DNA of 64,000 nucleotides from Acidobacteriota bacterium (GTDB taxonomy: Bacteria; Acidobacteriota; Blastocatellia; Pyrinomonadales; Pyrinomonadaceae): positions 62,001 to 126,000 of the forward strand of contig JADKEF010000004.1 of assembly GCA_016718135.1 (NCBI GenBank), written 5' to 3'. Both the position numbers and the translations under genes were made by a program. Under the pieces are notes generated by a model that searched no databases, was not told the DNA's origin, and worked only from the letters and a program-made list of their open reading frames with translations. Shown here piece after piece: positions 20,646 to 29,556 of the stretch; position 1 is the first letter of the stretch, and every line of letters begins with the position of its first letter.

Positions 20646-20683
20646 CACTGAAGCACAGGAGGCCGTGTGCTATGTTTGACTAA

Positions 20684-20924
20684 CTAAAGCCCGAATTGCT
20701 GAGCCATTTTAAGTAAACGCTCTCTGTTCGCTTCTAAGTCGGTCCTGACCGGTCTTGCTCACGACCTGATAAAAGTAAACGAACTCAGGGCGTTCGCACC
20801 CGCACCGTACTCCGCTTGGCGATGCCAGCGTCACCCTGTAAGTTCAGCCTTCAGCCGTCCTTGTTTTAGCCTGCTCGTATAACTCTTCGCGTGTAGACGG
20901 CATAAAATAACTTCAAATTCAATC
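20684..20924 (-). pseudogene. small third gene of the xre-immA operon, frameshifted
   Basis: ATG 20924 is preceded by GGAGAAACA at ideal spacing, 11 bp after the immA stop. The coding signal continues through at least two frame changes: MIEFEVI, TREELYEQAKTRTAEG, YRVTLASPSGVR, ERPEFVYFYQV and a C-terminal RERLLKMAQQFGL ending at 20684. If restored, it would be a protein of about 80 residues. I do not recognise it; its place behind xre and immA suggests an accessory of that regulatory module. Confidence 0.4.
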
Positions 20925-20935
20925 ATTGTTTCTCC

Positions 20936-21528
20936 TTAGCCTGCAGCCGACTTCGTCAGCATTTTTAACGATTTCCTCGCTCGACTTGCTCCTAAATCCG
21001 ACATTTCTGATCTAGAGAATTCCGGAGGCGTTCCAAGTCGAATGGTCATTGCTTGCTCACTCACCTGAAAGGTTTTGCAAGCGTAGTGATGTCGTAGTCA
21101 AAAGTAGTATCCGAGTGCGTCTACCGCCTCGTGTACTAAATCAAATGGCATGAGTGGCGCCGGCAAACTGATTCGCCTCTACTTCCGCTGGTTCAGCCTT
21201 GGACAACTTGGCGCGCCGGGGAATGACATGCATACCTCTATCCACGTGAACGCCTGATGCTTCGAATTCGTGACCTGAACAAAGTGACCAATCTCACGTG
21301 CAATCGTGAACCTCTTCCGTACCGGTCGATCATTGCCATTTACGAATATATGGGTTGTGTCGTCCCCTTGTTTCGAGACGAAGTCCGGAAACATCATCAT
21401 CAAGCACGGCGTCCTTTACCGTTAGGCCAAGTTTTTGGCTACTCCTCTAACGTCGATAGGTAGGTCACTAGTGTCATCCGAATCGTCTAACGAGCTTCCG
21501 CTTCGGCTCGTGCGTGTCGGACATTCAT
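20936..21528 (-). pseudogene. ImmA/IrrE-family metallopeptidase, frameshifted
   Basis: The start ATG 21528 follows AAGGAG and overlaps the xre stop (ATGA). Conserved IrrE blocks appear in order: LPIDVRGVAKNLGLTVKDA, VNGNDRPVRKRFTIA, then the metal site, EPAEVEANQFA, LMPFDLVHEAVDALG and the C-terminal FQVSEQAMTIRLG. The usual HExxH reads REIGH, with the first His as Arg, so catalysis would be impaired if the base is correct. At least three indels interrupt the frame. Family members cleave a partner Xre repressor; the partner lies directly upstream. Confidence 0.7.
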
Positions 21529-21860
21529 TTGTTTCTCCTTTTCGGCTTTGACCGGATAAGCTCCATCAGCCTCTCAGCCGACTCAGGCGAGCTCACTGAA
21601 GTCAGCCGTTTCGGATTTCTTTGTCGGCAGCCTCTGGCGTTAATACGATCCGCCGCTCCGAAGTCTTTCATTTCATTCAAATCGAGATCAAGAATCCTTG
21701 AGAACTGTATCAAGGTGTGGCCCCTAGGACACGTTGCTTCCTGCTTCGATATTTGCTATCGAGGCGAGTCATTTCGGCATTAAACGCTCTCCGGCTTTGC
21801 CTGACTCATATTTACTTTGAGGCTCAGTCTGAATCGTGTTGCCAGAACCGCGTAAAAAAT
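21525..21860 (-). pseudogene. Xre-family repressor, frameshifted
   Basis: A 62-codon intact part (21525-21713: LIQFSRILDLDLNEMKDF, then a basic C-terminal tail) matches the end of an HTH-Xre domain. Upstream, in other frames, IANIEAGSNV resembles the family's recognition-helix motif (ISNIE.G...P). It is probably a repressor of about 110 residues. It overlaps the ImmA-like gene by 4 bp; such Xre-ImmA pairs control excision and immunity genes, the metalloprotease cleaving the repressor. The upstream boundary is uncertain. Confidence 0.55.
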
Positions 21861-22058
21861 CGCTCGATTTTCATTTCCAGGGTCAACGATACGAGTGGTC
21901 GACTTTCCTTGTCGCTACTGACTGTTCAGTACTACTTTGCAAATCCGTATGCGAAAGATAATGCTTGACAAAGTAACTTGCACAGACCACCGTGTACTCA
22001 GACGGCCAATTCGCCGTCGCTCACAATTCAAATAAACGCGATAAGGACGATTAGAATT

Positions 22059-22400
22059 ATGTTAGACAAACTAAACAACAACACAATCGACATTTGGCTG
22101 GAAGATGCCGCTCACGGCCTTCCTCAGGAACTTTCGACGAGGCAATGGGCGGCGACATCAAAAAGGAGAACCTAAACAGGAACGTCATTCTCACCGCTCG
22201 GGTTTGGGGAAAGACGAGACGAAGTCAAATCCAGAGCAAAGCTGAAGGACACGCTGCGAGAGGTCTTTCATCGGGCAGTAAGCTCTGGGCAGCGTTTACC
22301 GCCAGAGTCAGCCGGAACCGCTTTGATTTACTGCATGCAAAGACGCACGAAGGCGAATGGAGTCGAGCGATTCGAGACCTCGACCAACCGTTGTGGCTGA
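22059..22400 (+). pseudogene. unknown gene heading the Ubl operon, frameshifted
   Basis: From ATG 22059 the coding signal passes through three frames: LNNNTIDIWLEDAAHGLPQE, then FDEAMGGDIKKENLNRNVILTARVWGK, then KSRAKLKDTLREVFHRAVSSGQRLPPESAGTALIYC (split into short quotes here; positions about 22205-22335), ending at 22400. Restored, it would be a soluble helical protein of about 115 residues. No family recognised. It lies about 35 bp before the Ubl frame and in the same direction. Confidence 0.4.
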
Positions 22401-22436
22401 GCTACGCGAAAATACGCCCGACAGTTTGCGGTTGAC

Positions 22437-22634
22437 TATAAGTTGATCGTAAAGATCAACGCGATTTAGGGCAAGGCTCCTTCACCGACACGACTCCGCC
22501 AACTCTTGGCGGCCTTCGGTATGGACGCAAACGAATTCACCCTGCATCCGGTCGCTAGTTCTGAACCATACCCGGTTGATACGTCGATCAAGATTCAACA
22601 GGGCGACCAGTTCGAGGCCAGAAAGACGGAAAGT
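22437..22634 (+). pseudogene. ubiquitin-like beta-grasp domain (multiubiquitin type)
   Basis: In one frame the sequence reads YKLIVKINAI, a stop (TAG at 22467), then GKAPSPTRLRQLLAAFGMDANEF, TLHPVASSEPYPVD and TSIKIQQGDQFEARK. The order strand, helix, strand and terminal I.I..GD.FE matches the beta-grasp domain of prokaryotic multiubiquitin proteins. Only one repeat is seen, and a stop splits it. It directly precedes E2, JAB and E1 genes, the known genomic context of this domain. The exact start is uncertain. Confidence 0.6.
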
Positions 22635-23058
22635 ATGGCGACTCGCGTACGCGGTACAAAGCCTCGCGGCAGCCAAACCATCGAAGATGATATCTCGGCA
22701 GTTCAGGAGGCGGGCGGCAACGCCCGCCTCCTATCTCATAATAGGCAAAGATTCGCTCACATCGGCGATATTGCGATTCCAACTCCCCCTGGGACCGGCA
22801 ATCGACGGAAATTCTAATCGCAGTTTCTGATACTTATCCACGGCCGGGTTGGACGCCTTCTACGTCAAGTTGCCGATAGGGCACTCGTCAGGCGACGTTC
22901 CCAAGAAGCAGAATGAGATCCAGATTGGCGACACCTCTTGGCTTCTAATCTCGTGGCACTATCACGAAAGCCGTCCATGGAATTCGATGCAAGACGATCT
23001 CGTCACTCACATTGAACACTGCCGAGGCTTTTTTCTTACGCGGGGGGTACGGTCATGA
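22635..23058 (+). pseudogene. prokaryotic E2-like protein (type E), frameshifted
   Basis: ATG 22635 opens TIEDDISAVQEAGGNARLL. After frame changes near 22740 and 22830 come LRFQLPLG, the core LDAFYVKLPI (about 22855) and the C-terminal W-rich block SWHYHESRPWNSMQDDL plus HIEHCRGFF, ending at a TGA that overlaps the next gene's ATG (23055-23058). This order is that of the Prok-E2_E family found between multiubiquitin and JAB genes. Such proteins are thought to act as the conjugating component of ubiquitin-like systems. Confidence 0.65.
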
Positions 23059-23575
23059 AGGTGAGAATCAGCGAGTCAACCTTTGAATTGGTGCGTCGAT
23101 GTATTCGCGAGTCCTTCGTTCTTGGGAATGCGAAGCCCGGAAACCGGTTGCATCCTTCTGGTCAATACAAATTTGCATCCAGAGAACCCGTCGATTGTTG
23201 TTCACGACGTGATCGTGCCCGATGGCGACGACTTTGATGATCGGTCGAGTGGTCACCTGACATTTCTCTGCCCAATTTTTGCAGTATTGTGCTGAGGACG
23301 CGGCGGGACGGGAACGACGGCTTTATTACCGTTCATACTCACCCATTCAGCGGCGATACAGTACAGTTTTCACCTTACGACGACGACAGTGACCCGGGTT
23401 AATGAAAATCTAGTGGATCAGGTACCCGGACGGTCTTTTGGGAGTATTGTCGCTGGAAAAATTCATTTCAAGGCCGGATTTGGTCGGCGGCGGATTTGTG
23501 ATTCAGGCAATTGGTGATTTGGTCGTCGTTGGGCAGCGAATTGACTTATGGCCACTAACAGGCGGGAAAGCCTGA
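23055..23575 (+). pseudogene. JAB/MPN metalloprotease (deubiquitinase-like), frameshifted
   Basis: ATG 23055 overlaps the E2 stop (ATGA). Family blocks in order are MKVRISESTFELVRRCI, ETGCILLVN with the conserved Glu, VHDVIVPDGDDF, the JAMM zinc site VHTHPFSGDTVQFSPYDDD near 23330-23390, SFGSIVAGK and a C-terminal IGDLVVVGQRIDLWPL. Three or more indels change frame. JAB proteins process or remove ubiquitin-like modifiers by cleaving after the terminal Gly. All metal ligands (E, H, H, D) can be seen. Confidence 0.72.
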
Positions 23576-24491
23576 GGCCCCGGTAGCAGCCCTCAATATT
23601 TGATAGGGCGATGACCTTGACGAACGCAGATCGTTGTCAACGCTCTCTTGAAGATGCGGCTTGCCGTTGTGGAAACAGTGGAACCGCTCCCCTTGGTCGC
23701 TGAGGCCCCCGTGCGGGCCGGAGTGGGTGAACTTTTTCTGTTCGATTTTGATTTGCCGACGTAACTAACCTGAACCGCGTGTTGCATCTGCGAACATCCG
23801 ACGCGGGAGAAAAATGTAAGAAAATCCGACCGGCCAAAGAGGCCTTGGACGAGATCGGGATGCCGGCGAAAAAAAAGGTTGTCGCGGCGGTGATATCCGC
23901 GAGCTTGCGGTTGGGCCGAGCTGGCGAGGTTGCGATGCGATATTCGGCTGCGTGGATAATCCGACTGGGCTCGGCTGTAATGAGTGAAGTAGCATATCGA
24001 ATACCTTATTCCAATATCGACGTCAGAACTAAGATAGGCGTTGGAAAACAAGGTATACAAAGTCTTGATCCGCGGGTGTCAATCTCAGGTCCCGAATCAA
24101 CGCGTGTTTGGCTTGCTCCAATATCATAGATTGTGAACGAGTGCGGCTAGAAGTCTAGCCCCTTGATGAACTGCAGCGTCAGGACATGGGATATACTGCT
24201 AGTCGCCCGCTCAATGCTCCAGCGGTGATGGACCCCAATATGCGTGCCGCGAGCTGTGGCGTATTAGTACTCCGACACCTGCTTCAACCCTTCCTTGAAG
24301 AGCCTTTGCCAGCCCACCTCAAAGAAGCGTTGACCCACTTCACAAGAAAGCTCCAAGCTATAGCCAGTGAGGACTGTCCAATATGTGGGCGTGACGGCCG
24401 CCTTGGTGCCGCGGATCGTCGGTCGCTAACCATCAGAGCTATTAAGCACTTCGCTACGAGCGGGCGAGTTTGGTGTTTATCAGGGCCTTGA
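23548..24491 (+). pseudogene. E1-like ThiF-family adenylyltransferase, frameshifted
   Basis: The coding signal starts in the last codons of the JAB gene. Blocks in order are FDRAMTL, RLAVV followed by a degenerate Rossmann glycine loop, VRAGVGELFLFDFDLPT with the acidic strand end, IPYSNIDVRTKIGVG, IQSLDPRVS, and an intact C-terminal frame (24186-24491) with NAPAVMDPNMRAASCGVLVL and a Cys pair CPICG. This is the layout of the E1 enzymes in bacterial ubiquitin-like operons, which adenylate the Ubl C-terminus. At the glycine loop, restoring two single bases in homopolymers gives a normal GxGGxG-like motif. Confidence 0.68.
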
Positions 24492-24756
24492 GCGAGAGAC
24501 GCCTTGGCGAGAGAGGTGGAGCTCATTTCTTCCTTCGAGATGGCTTCTTGGTCGTTTGGTATAAAAACGCTTCGGAAAGTTCCATTCCGTTCGAAGGAAA
24601 TCCTTAGGCGGCTGTTCCGTTGGTTTGGTCCTACATTTATACATTCACACATGAGGTCCGTGGGGTATTCCTTCAGCCGCTACAGTTTCTGACACATTAA
24701 TGTTGACCCAAAAACCTTGAGGATGGTTTGAGCCTTCTCAGAATCAGTCCAACTGT
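24492..24756 (+). other. gap between E1 and dCTP deaminase genes
   Basis: About 260 bp. A 62-codon plus-strand frame (24504-24692) with a basic helix (SKEILRRLFRWFGP) could be a last small gene of the ubiquitin-like operon, but no homology is evident. The two neighbouring operons converge here. No clear terminator is seen. Confidence 0.3.
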
Positions 24757-26322
24757 CTATATCCTTCGTCGCCTTTTCAATAAATTCCCACCGCAATCAT
24801 TTTCGTCGGCTTGTTCAAACTGCAGATCCGTCATTTTTCTCTCCATGTAAAGTTCTTTAGAATGATTTCTGCCGCTGCCGTTGCTCGTTTCAAGTAAGAT
24901 GTTCCAGCATGGGAATACGAAGACTGGCATTTCACGTTTCCAGTCGACTTTTATTGATCCCTTGATTTTCCGTTGAACGTCGTAACCTGAACTTTGACCC
25001 ATAGAAAGAGATCTATAAAACGCCTATATCCAATGCCAACAAAAGGAATAAAGCTAACTTTTGCTGCCCGACGATTCTTCATCTACTTCAATTGAATCGT
25101 GATGAAATTCTTGGGCCTTGCTTTTGGGATACGGCTCAACGTAAACAACTTTGTTAATTCCCGCCGCCACTATATGCTTTGCACAATTGTGACAGGGGAA
25201 ACGTCGTAATCACAATATAATGCCTGCCGTCGTACTTATTCCCTTGCGAGAACAACTTAGCAAAGCTTCCATTTCGGCGTGTACTGGACGGCCAAATTCC
25301 GTTATATCAAGTAGGATACTGTGAGATAGTCCTCTTTGACTTCTTCGAAGTTTTTTTGTCATCAACCTCCTCACCCTGACCAGTCTTTTTCTTAACCAAC
25401 TCTACAATATCAGAAAGAATTTGATCGCCGTTTCGCGTTCGAGTCATATCCCAGTCCCAATCTCGATGGTCGCTGTCTCGAGGCCAATGAGTCCTCCCCG
25501 TAGCAGGGCACATCGTTTTGCGCCTACCCCAATAAGTTTGCACCTGAATCAGAGATAATTACGGCACCCGACCTGTCCCGGATAAATCGCTGAACGAAGT
25601 CTGGAAACTGAATGCTGGAAACATTGAGTACTCATCCAGTGTTGGTGTTAAAAAAGGGACTTCAAAAAGCAAATCAATTACGCGTCCTAACTGATTTTTG
25701 CATCATTTGTATTGGTCAAACTTGCAAGCGTCCGCGAGAAAAATGTCTCGCGAGTATTTTATCCCGATCCTTTGGGCTCTTCCTCGCATGATAACATCAT
25801 TGATCAGTTTATTTGCATCCTCTGCAGTAATCCCCTTTATTTCCGCTGAGGTAATCAAAGCGCTTATCCGGGGCGAATAGGATTCCAATTAAGAAAATCC
25901 ATTTCCGTAAATTGGTCGGAGGGTTTCCCGCTTCTCCGGGTGCTTAAGGGAATCCAATGAATATGCCCGTTTGTCTCTACGGTTTCATTCTCCGGTCTTG
26001 TTCGCAAATACTCGGCTTGATGCCCACAGTGCCAATGCGTCTCCCCTCTGGGTACTCCCACAGCTTATTTCCCGGATCCATATACGATCTGATACGGGCA
26101 TTTTCTGGCTCCCGGAATGGAGGTCTACTTTGTGTTTCTTTTTGACTAAATCGTCTTCGAGAAAAGAGCTTGGCTTTATTGGAATCGTTTCATACCCGAA
26201 AGAGGTTAAAAGCGATCTTTCAGTTCTTCGATTACAACATTTTTTTTCAGTTCCTATAGGTGCGACCAGACCAATAACTAGTTCTGAATCGAACTATCGA
26301 GGAAGTCTAAATCTTCAATCAT
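24757..26322 (-). pseudogene. anti-phage dCTP deaminase, frameshifted
   Basis: Starting at ATG 26322, family blocks occur in order across several frames: ELVIGLVAPIGTE (N-terminal nucleotide-binding region), IRSYMDPGNKL, FLKHP and IYGNGF, KDRDKILARHF, NDVP, HWPRDSDHRDWDW, GYDSNAKR, ILSDIVELVKKK, then the deaminase zinc site VHAEMEALL (25270-25285) and FPCHNCAKHIVAAGI (25180-25203), VYVEPYPKSKA and a C-terminal FVGIGYRRFIDLF. This architecture is that of the defence dCTP deaminases, which deplete dCTP during phage infection. Many indels break it; catalytic residues are preserved. Confidence 0.75.
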
Positions 26323-27618
26323 AGAAGAATGTTTTTCCAACTGCCAAAGTAGAATTGTAATGATTTTGTTAAGGACTTTGCCGTTATACCACCAGGCAGA
26401 TCATGTTAGCAAACTATTCTAATCTGCGGGATTGTTTCGCGGAGTCTTTGCTTTTAGCAAAACCTAAGAAATACTAATTTATTGGCCCAGGAAACAACGA
26501 TGTTGACCTTGTCTCCAAAAAAGTAATGGCAAATGGCTGGTTTCGGGGCCGGTGACGGGGGCATAATTGTCTTTCATACCGGGTCGTGCTAGTAGGTAGA
26601 AACTTACGGGCCGGTTCGGTGCGTTTGCCGGGGATGAACTTCACTGCGGCGGAGGCGGTTGCCGGTCCATTCAGAAAAAAGTGGTTGCCGCATTTGGACT
26701 GCTGGTTGTCGAGGCCGCCGCCGGTGAAGCCGGTGAGGAGGAACGCATTCCGGCTGTTGGTCTCAGGAAATATGGGGCCTTCGCCGCCTTGCGCCCGCCC
26801 TTGCGGGCGGTGCGTCCAGGAATTGCGTTCTTGGGCAGTTCCTAAAAGCCAAATCCGACTCCCTCAGAGCTGCTCCGGAAAGAAGACCGCTCCGTTTCAA
26901 GCATCGATGATCGCCACTGCGGCAGTTCGTGCCGCAGCACCAGCCCGTCAGGAAGAGTGGCCCTGCAAAGTTTACGTCTTCCTGAGCGGCAGCGTTACGC
27001 ACGCAGATTGTGCGGAACATACGAGCATTTTGCTGACTCCGCACTCAAGTTAACGGTCACCTTGCCAAACTTTTCGATCCGCACCTTGTACCCGCGGAAA
27101 ACGGAGGTGCCTTCTGAGAATAGACCGAGGCAGACAGCGTCAATATATGATCCCGAGACGACGACAAGTTGTTTCCAGGACACGCATAGATAATTCCCCT
27201 TCTTGCTGCCGATTTTCTTTGACTCCAGAGCATATTCCCTAACGCGGGTCAGACTTTCTTCTTCTCATTATCCCGCCGACTGATACGGTTTCGCGAAGGT
27301 TTGGATGAGCTGGCCTTCGGCGGTGAGGGATCGGGGCGGAGGAAGAGTTCGGTGTTCGGGACCGATGCCGAACTGCGGCACGAGGCAAAAGAGACGTGGA
27401 TGGTTGCCCACTCATATTAGGATGATCCGGGTCCGCAGCCGTGACTACCGTTTCAGATCTCGCATTGAAGACGAAGGGGCATTTGCCCCCTCGTCTACCT
27501 TGCACCTTTTTCCCCTTAACCGGTAAAGGCTCCACCCACCACTTCCTTCCGTTTGATCCACACTAACTCCACATGCGAACACAGTGCAAATGCCAGATCC
27601 TTCTGGGGAATTCCCCAG
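26323..27618. other. unassigned, probably frameshifted stretch
   Basis: About 1.3 kb without a reliable gene. On the minus strand there are protein-like pieces in different frames: LVVVSGSYIDAVCLGLFSEG and KVRIEKFGKVTVNLSAESAKC (about 27000-27180), and NAFLLTGFTGGGLDNQQSKCG with HFFLNGPATASAAVKFIPGK (about 26640-26750). They may be one gene of about 250 codons broken by indels. I could not match them to a family. The open plus-strand frame at 26586-27053 looks like a shadow. Confidence 0.3.
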
Positions 27619-28020
27619 TTAGACCTGTGAAGCGTACATTTCGCAATCTAGATGTTCCCCCGGCGAGGGCCCTACCACCCAGTCAGAAAGGTCCGATTCC
27701 CGGATCGGAACATATCTGGCATTGATCGCCCGGGCCTGTTCCTCAACCTTCGCCAGTATCTCCGGATGACGTTCGAACAGCAGCTCTGTTTCCGAGTCGA
27801 TAATCCCGATCAGGGAGGCTGGCCCGGAACCATGCGATGCCCAGATGTGTACAGGGATCGGGTGCTCTTCCCCCTCATGGAAAAAAACAAGGTTCATTTG
27901 CGGTTCGTAGTAGGATGTAACGCTGGCGTCCTTCTCAAGCCCAAGCAAGCAAGAGAGCATTAGTATTGATGTACAAGTAATAGGGCGATGGTTCTTGGTG
28001 CCATTGAATTGAATTGTCAT
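27619..28020 (-). CDS. TnsA-like endonuclease-fold protein
   Basis: About 133 residues from ATG 28020, which has GGAG at good spacing (an in-frame ATG lies at 28032). The N-terminus (RPITCTSILMLSCLLGLEKDASVTSYYEPQ, cited by position 28000-27900) aligns in pattern with TnsA N-terminal domains, where an acidic residue precedes a helix and a Y.QP strand follows. The end (ILAKVEEQARAINARYVPIRESDL) matches the usual terminal helix and strand. The typical first catalytic Glu appears replaced (CTS), so activity is doubtful. No tnsB or tnsC is nearby; it follows nurA by 25 bp and probably belongs to the HerA-NurA operon. Confidence 0.45.
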   Translation of the reverse strand: MTIQFNGTKNHRPITCTSILMLSCLLGLEKDASVTSYYEPQMNLVFFHEGEEHPIPVHIWASHGSGPASLIGIIDSETELLFERHPEILAKVEEQARAINARYVPIRESDLSDWVVGPSPGEHLDCEMYASQV

Positions 28021-28045
28021 AAGATTCTCCATTTTTTGATCTTTC

Positions 28046-29483
28046 TTACATGCGTCTAACGAGATCCCTAGCCAGAACTTCAAGGACCCGCTTCCCAAGC
28101 CCCGTAGGTATTGCCGCCTCGCCATGGGCCAGGCTTACAGGTATAAGTGCATTCGGGTACCGTGAAGAACCAAGAGCATCAAAGAGGTTCAACGCATCCG
28201 TTAGCCGCGGGAACAGGCCCGTGTCGACACTGTCGAGGTCTCTGTCTTCAGGTTTAAGAAAAGGAAGCGTTGCAACGATCTGTGCTCCCGATGATGTCCG
28301 GTAAAAGAACTTACGCCCGAAGTAGGTCACATCGCCGTACTGGTGCGTGTTCTTTGTGAATACGACATTGTTCCGGATGTACTCGTCCGTAGGAAGCAGG
28401 GCGGTTTGGGGCCGCATTTGGATCGTTCCTGACGCAGCGAAGGTTTCGCTTCCGGATGTTGTTGATCTTGCCGCTCGTGTCGCCGCATCAAGATCCGACA
28501 TCGAACAAAGCCTTGCCAGGTGATCAACGAACATACCGGACTTTTCTATTCCTACGAGTAACAAATCTTACCCGTCTGCTCCCTGACCAGGCCGTTGATG
28601 CGGAACAATTCCTTACTTATCGCCCTGCTAAGCCAGCCGGAGCTTCCAAAGACCGCCAGCGGGCCGTCCAGGACGATCGCCATCCGGGCAAGAACATCAA
28701 GCATCCCGTTCTGTTCAAGAGACCGAAGGGTGTGAATGAGCCATAAACGTTCAACCACCTGCATGGCTTCGCTAAAGGCTCCGGCATTTTCTCCAAAGGG
28801 TTGAACTTCTCGTATATCCGTAAAGCGTCCGTCGAATGCACGGCAAGCTTTAACGGGCATTCGCAAGCTTTGGTACCCGATACCCGCTCATAAGCCGACT
28901 GTGGCGTTGTGTGTTCGCACGTGGCCCCGTAAGGGCAACGCTGAAGGGGAACTAAGGGTTTGTATGCGAGTAGGGCTTCGTAAGAATCAAGCAATGTCTC
29001 GCCTCCCGCCAGAGCCTGCTTTTCCCTAAGAAGATCGATCACCCCGCGGCGAAAGCTGCTTTGGGGGTCGAGTTCCCCGTCAAAGATGATGTTGCAACCG
29101 GCGAGTACCGTATCCACCGCCCCGGCCATCGTTGTTTTCCCGCATTCCCTCGGGTCGACGGGGCGGTTCTGGTCTAAGCGGATAAGTTCACCGAGGTCGA
29201 GAAGGACATCAGTAATGGTCACATAGCCCAGCCCGGCCGATAACACTCCGTTAGGCACGGGCACTTCTACATAGCTTCCGTCAATAGAAAGAACGAACTC
29301 AGGCAATTGATCCGGGGCAGTCTTTCCATGATCGTTGGATACAAGCCTATAAAGGCTTGTGTCGGCCTCATCCGGCGGTTCAGGGCCGGACAGGCGGTAT
29401 TGCCGGAGAAGTTCCCTTACGCGAAGGTTCTCCGACATCCGCCTTACCGAATTGTATTGGGCGAACTCGTTCTGATATGGCAT
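28046..29483 (-). pseudogene. nurA: NurA-domain nuclease, two frameshifts
   Basis: Three overlapping frames together make one protein of about 475 residues. Part one (29483 to about 28870) has FVLSIDGSYVEVPVP, the first acidic NurA motif. Part two (about 28866-28552) has VLDGPLAVFGSSGWLSRAI, the second Asp motif. Part three (28564-28046) has LLVGIEKSGMFVDHLARLC and ends SLAHGEAAIP. A Cys cluster (CPYGATCEH and CECP, about 28860-28950) may bind metal. NurA is the 5'-3' nuclease partner of HerA in DNA end processing, and in defence systems an effector. It follows herA by 73 bp. Confidence 0.68.
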
Positions 29484-29556
29484 CTAGTGTAAGTCGTCGT
29501 AGCCAGTGGCTACGGTAGTCTTATTTGTTGGCGTTATTCTCGTACCGGTACTATTT

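Noticed and set aside
26586..27053. A 155-codon plus-strand frame
   Set aside because: Composition is unlike a protein; the minus strand shows more protein-like pieces, although these are unassigned too.
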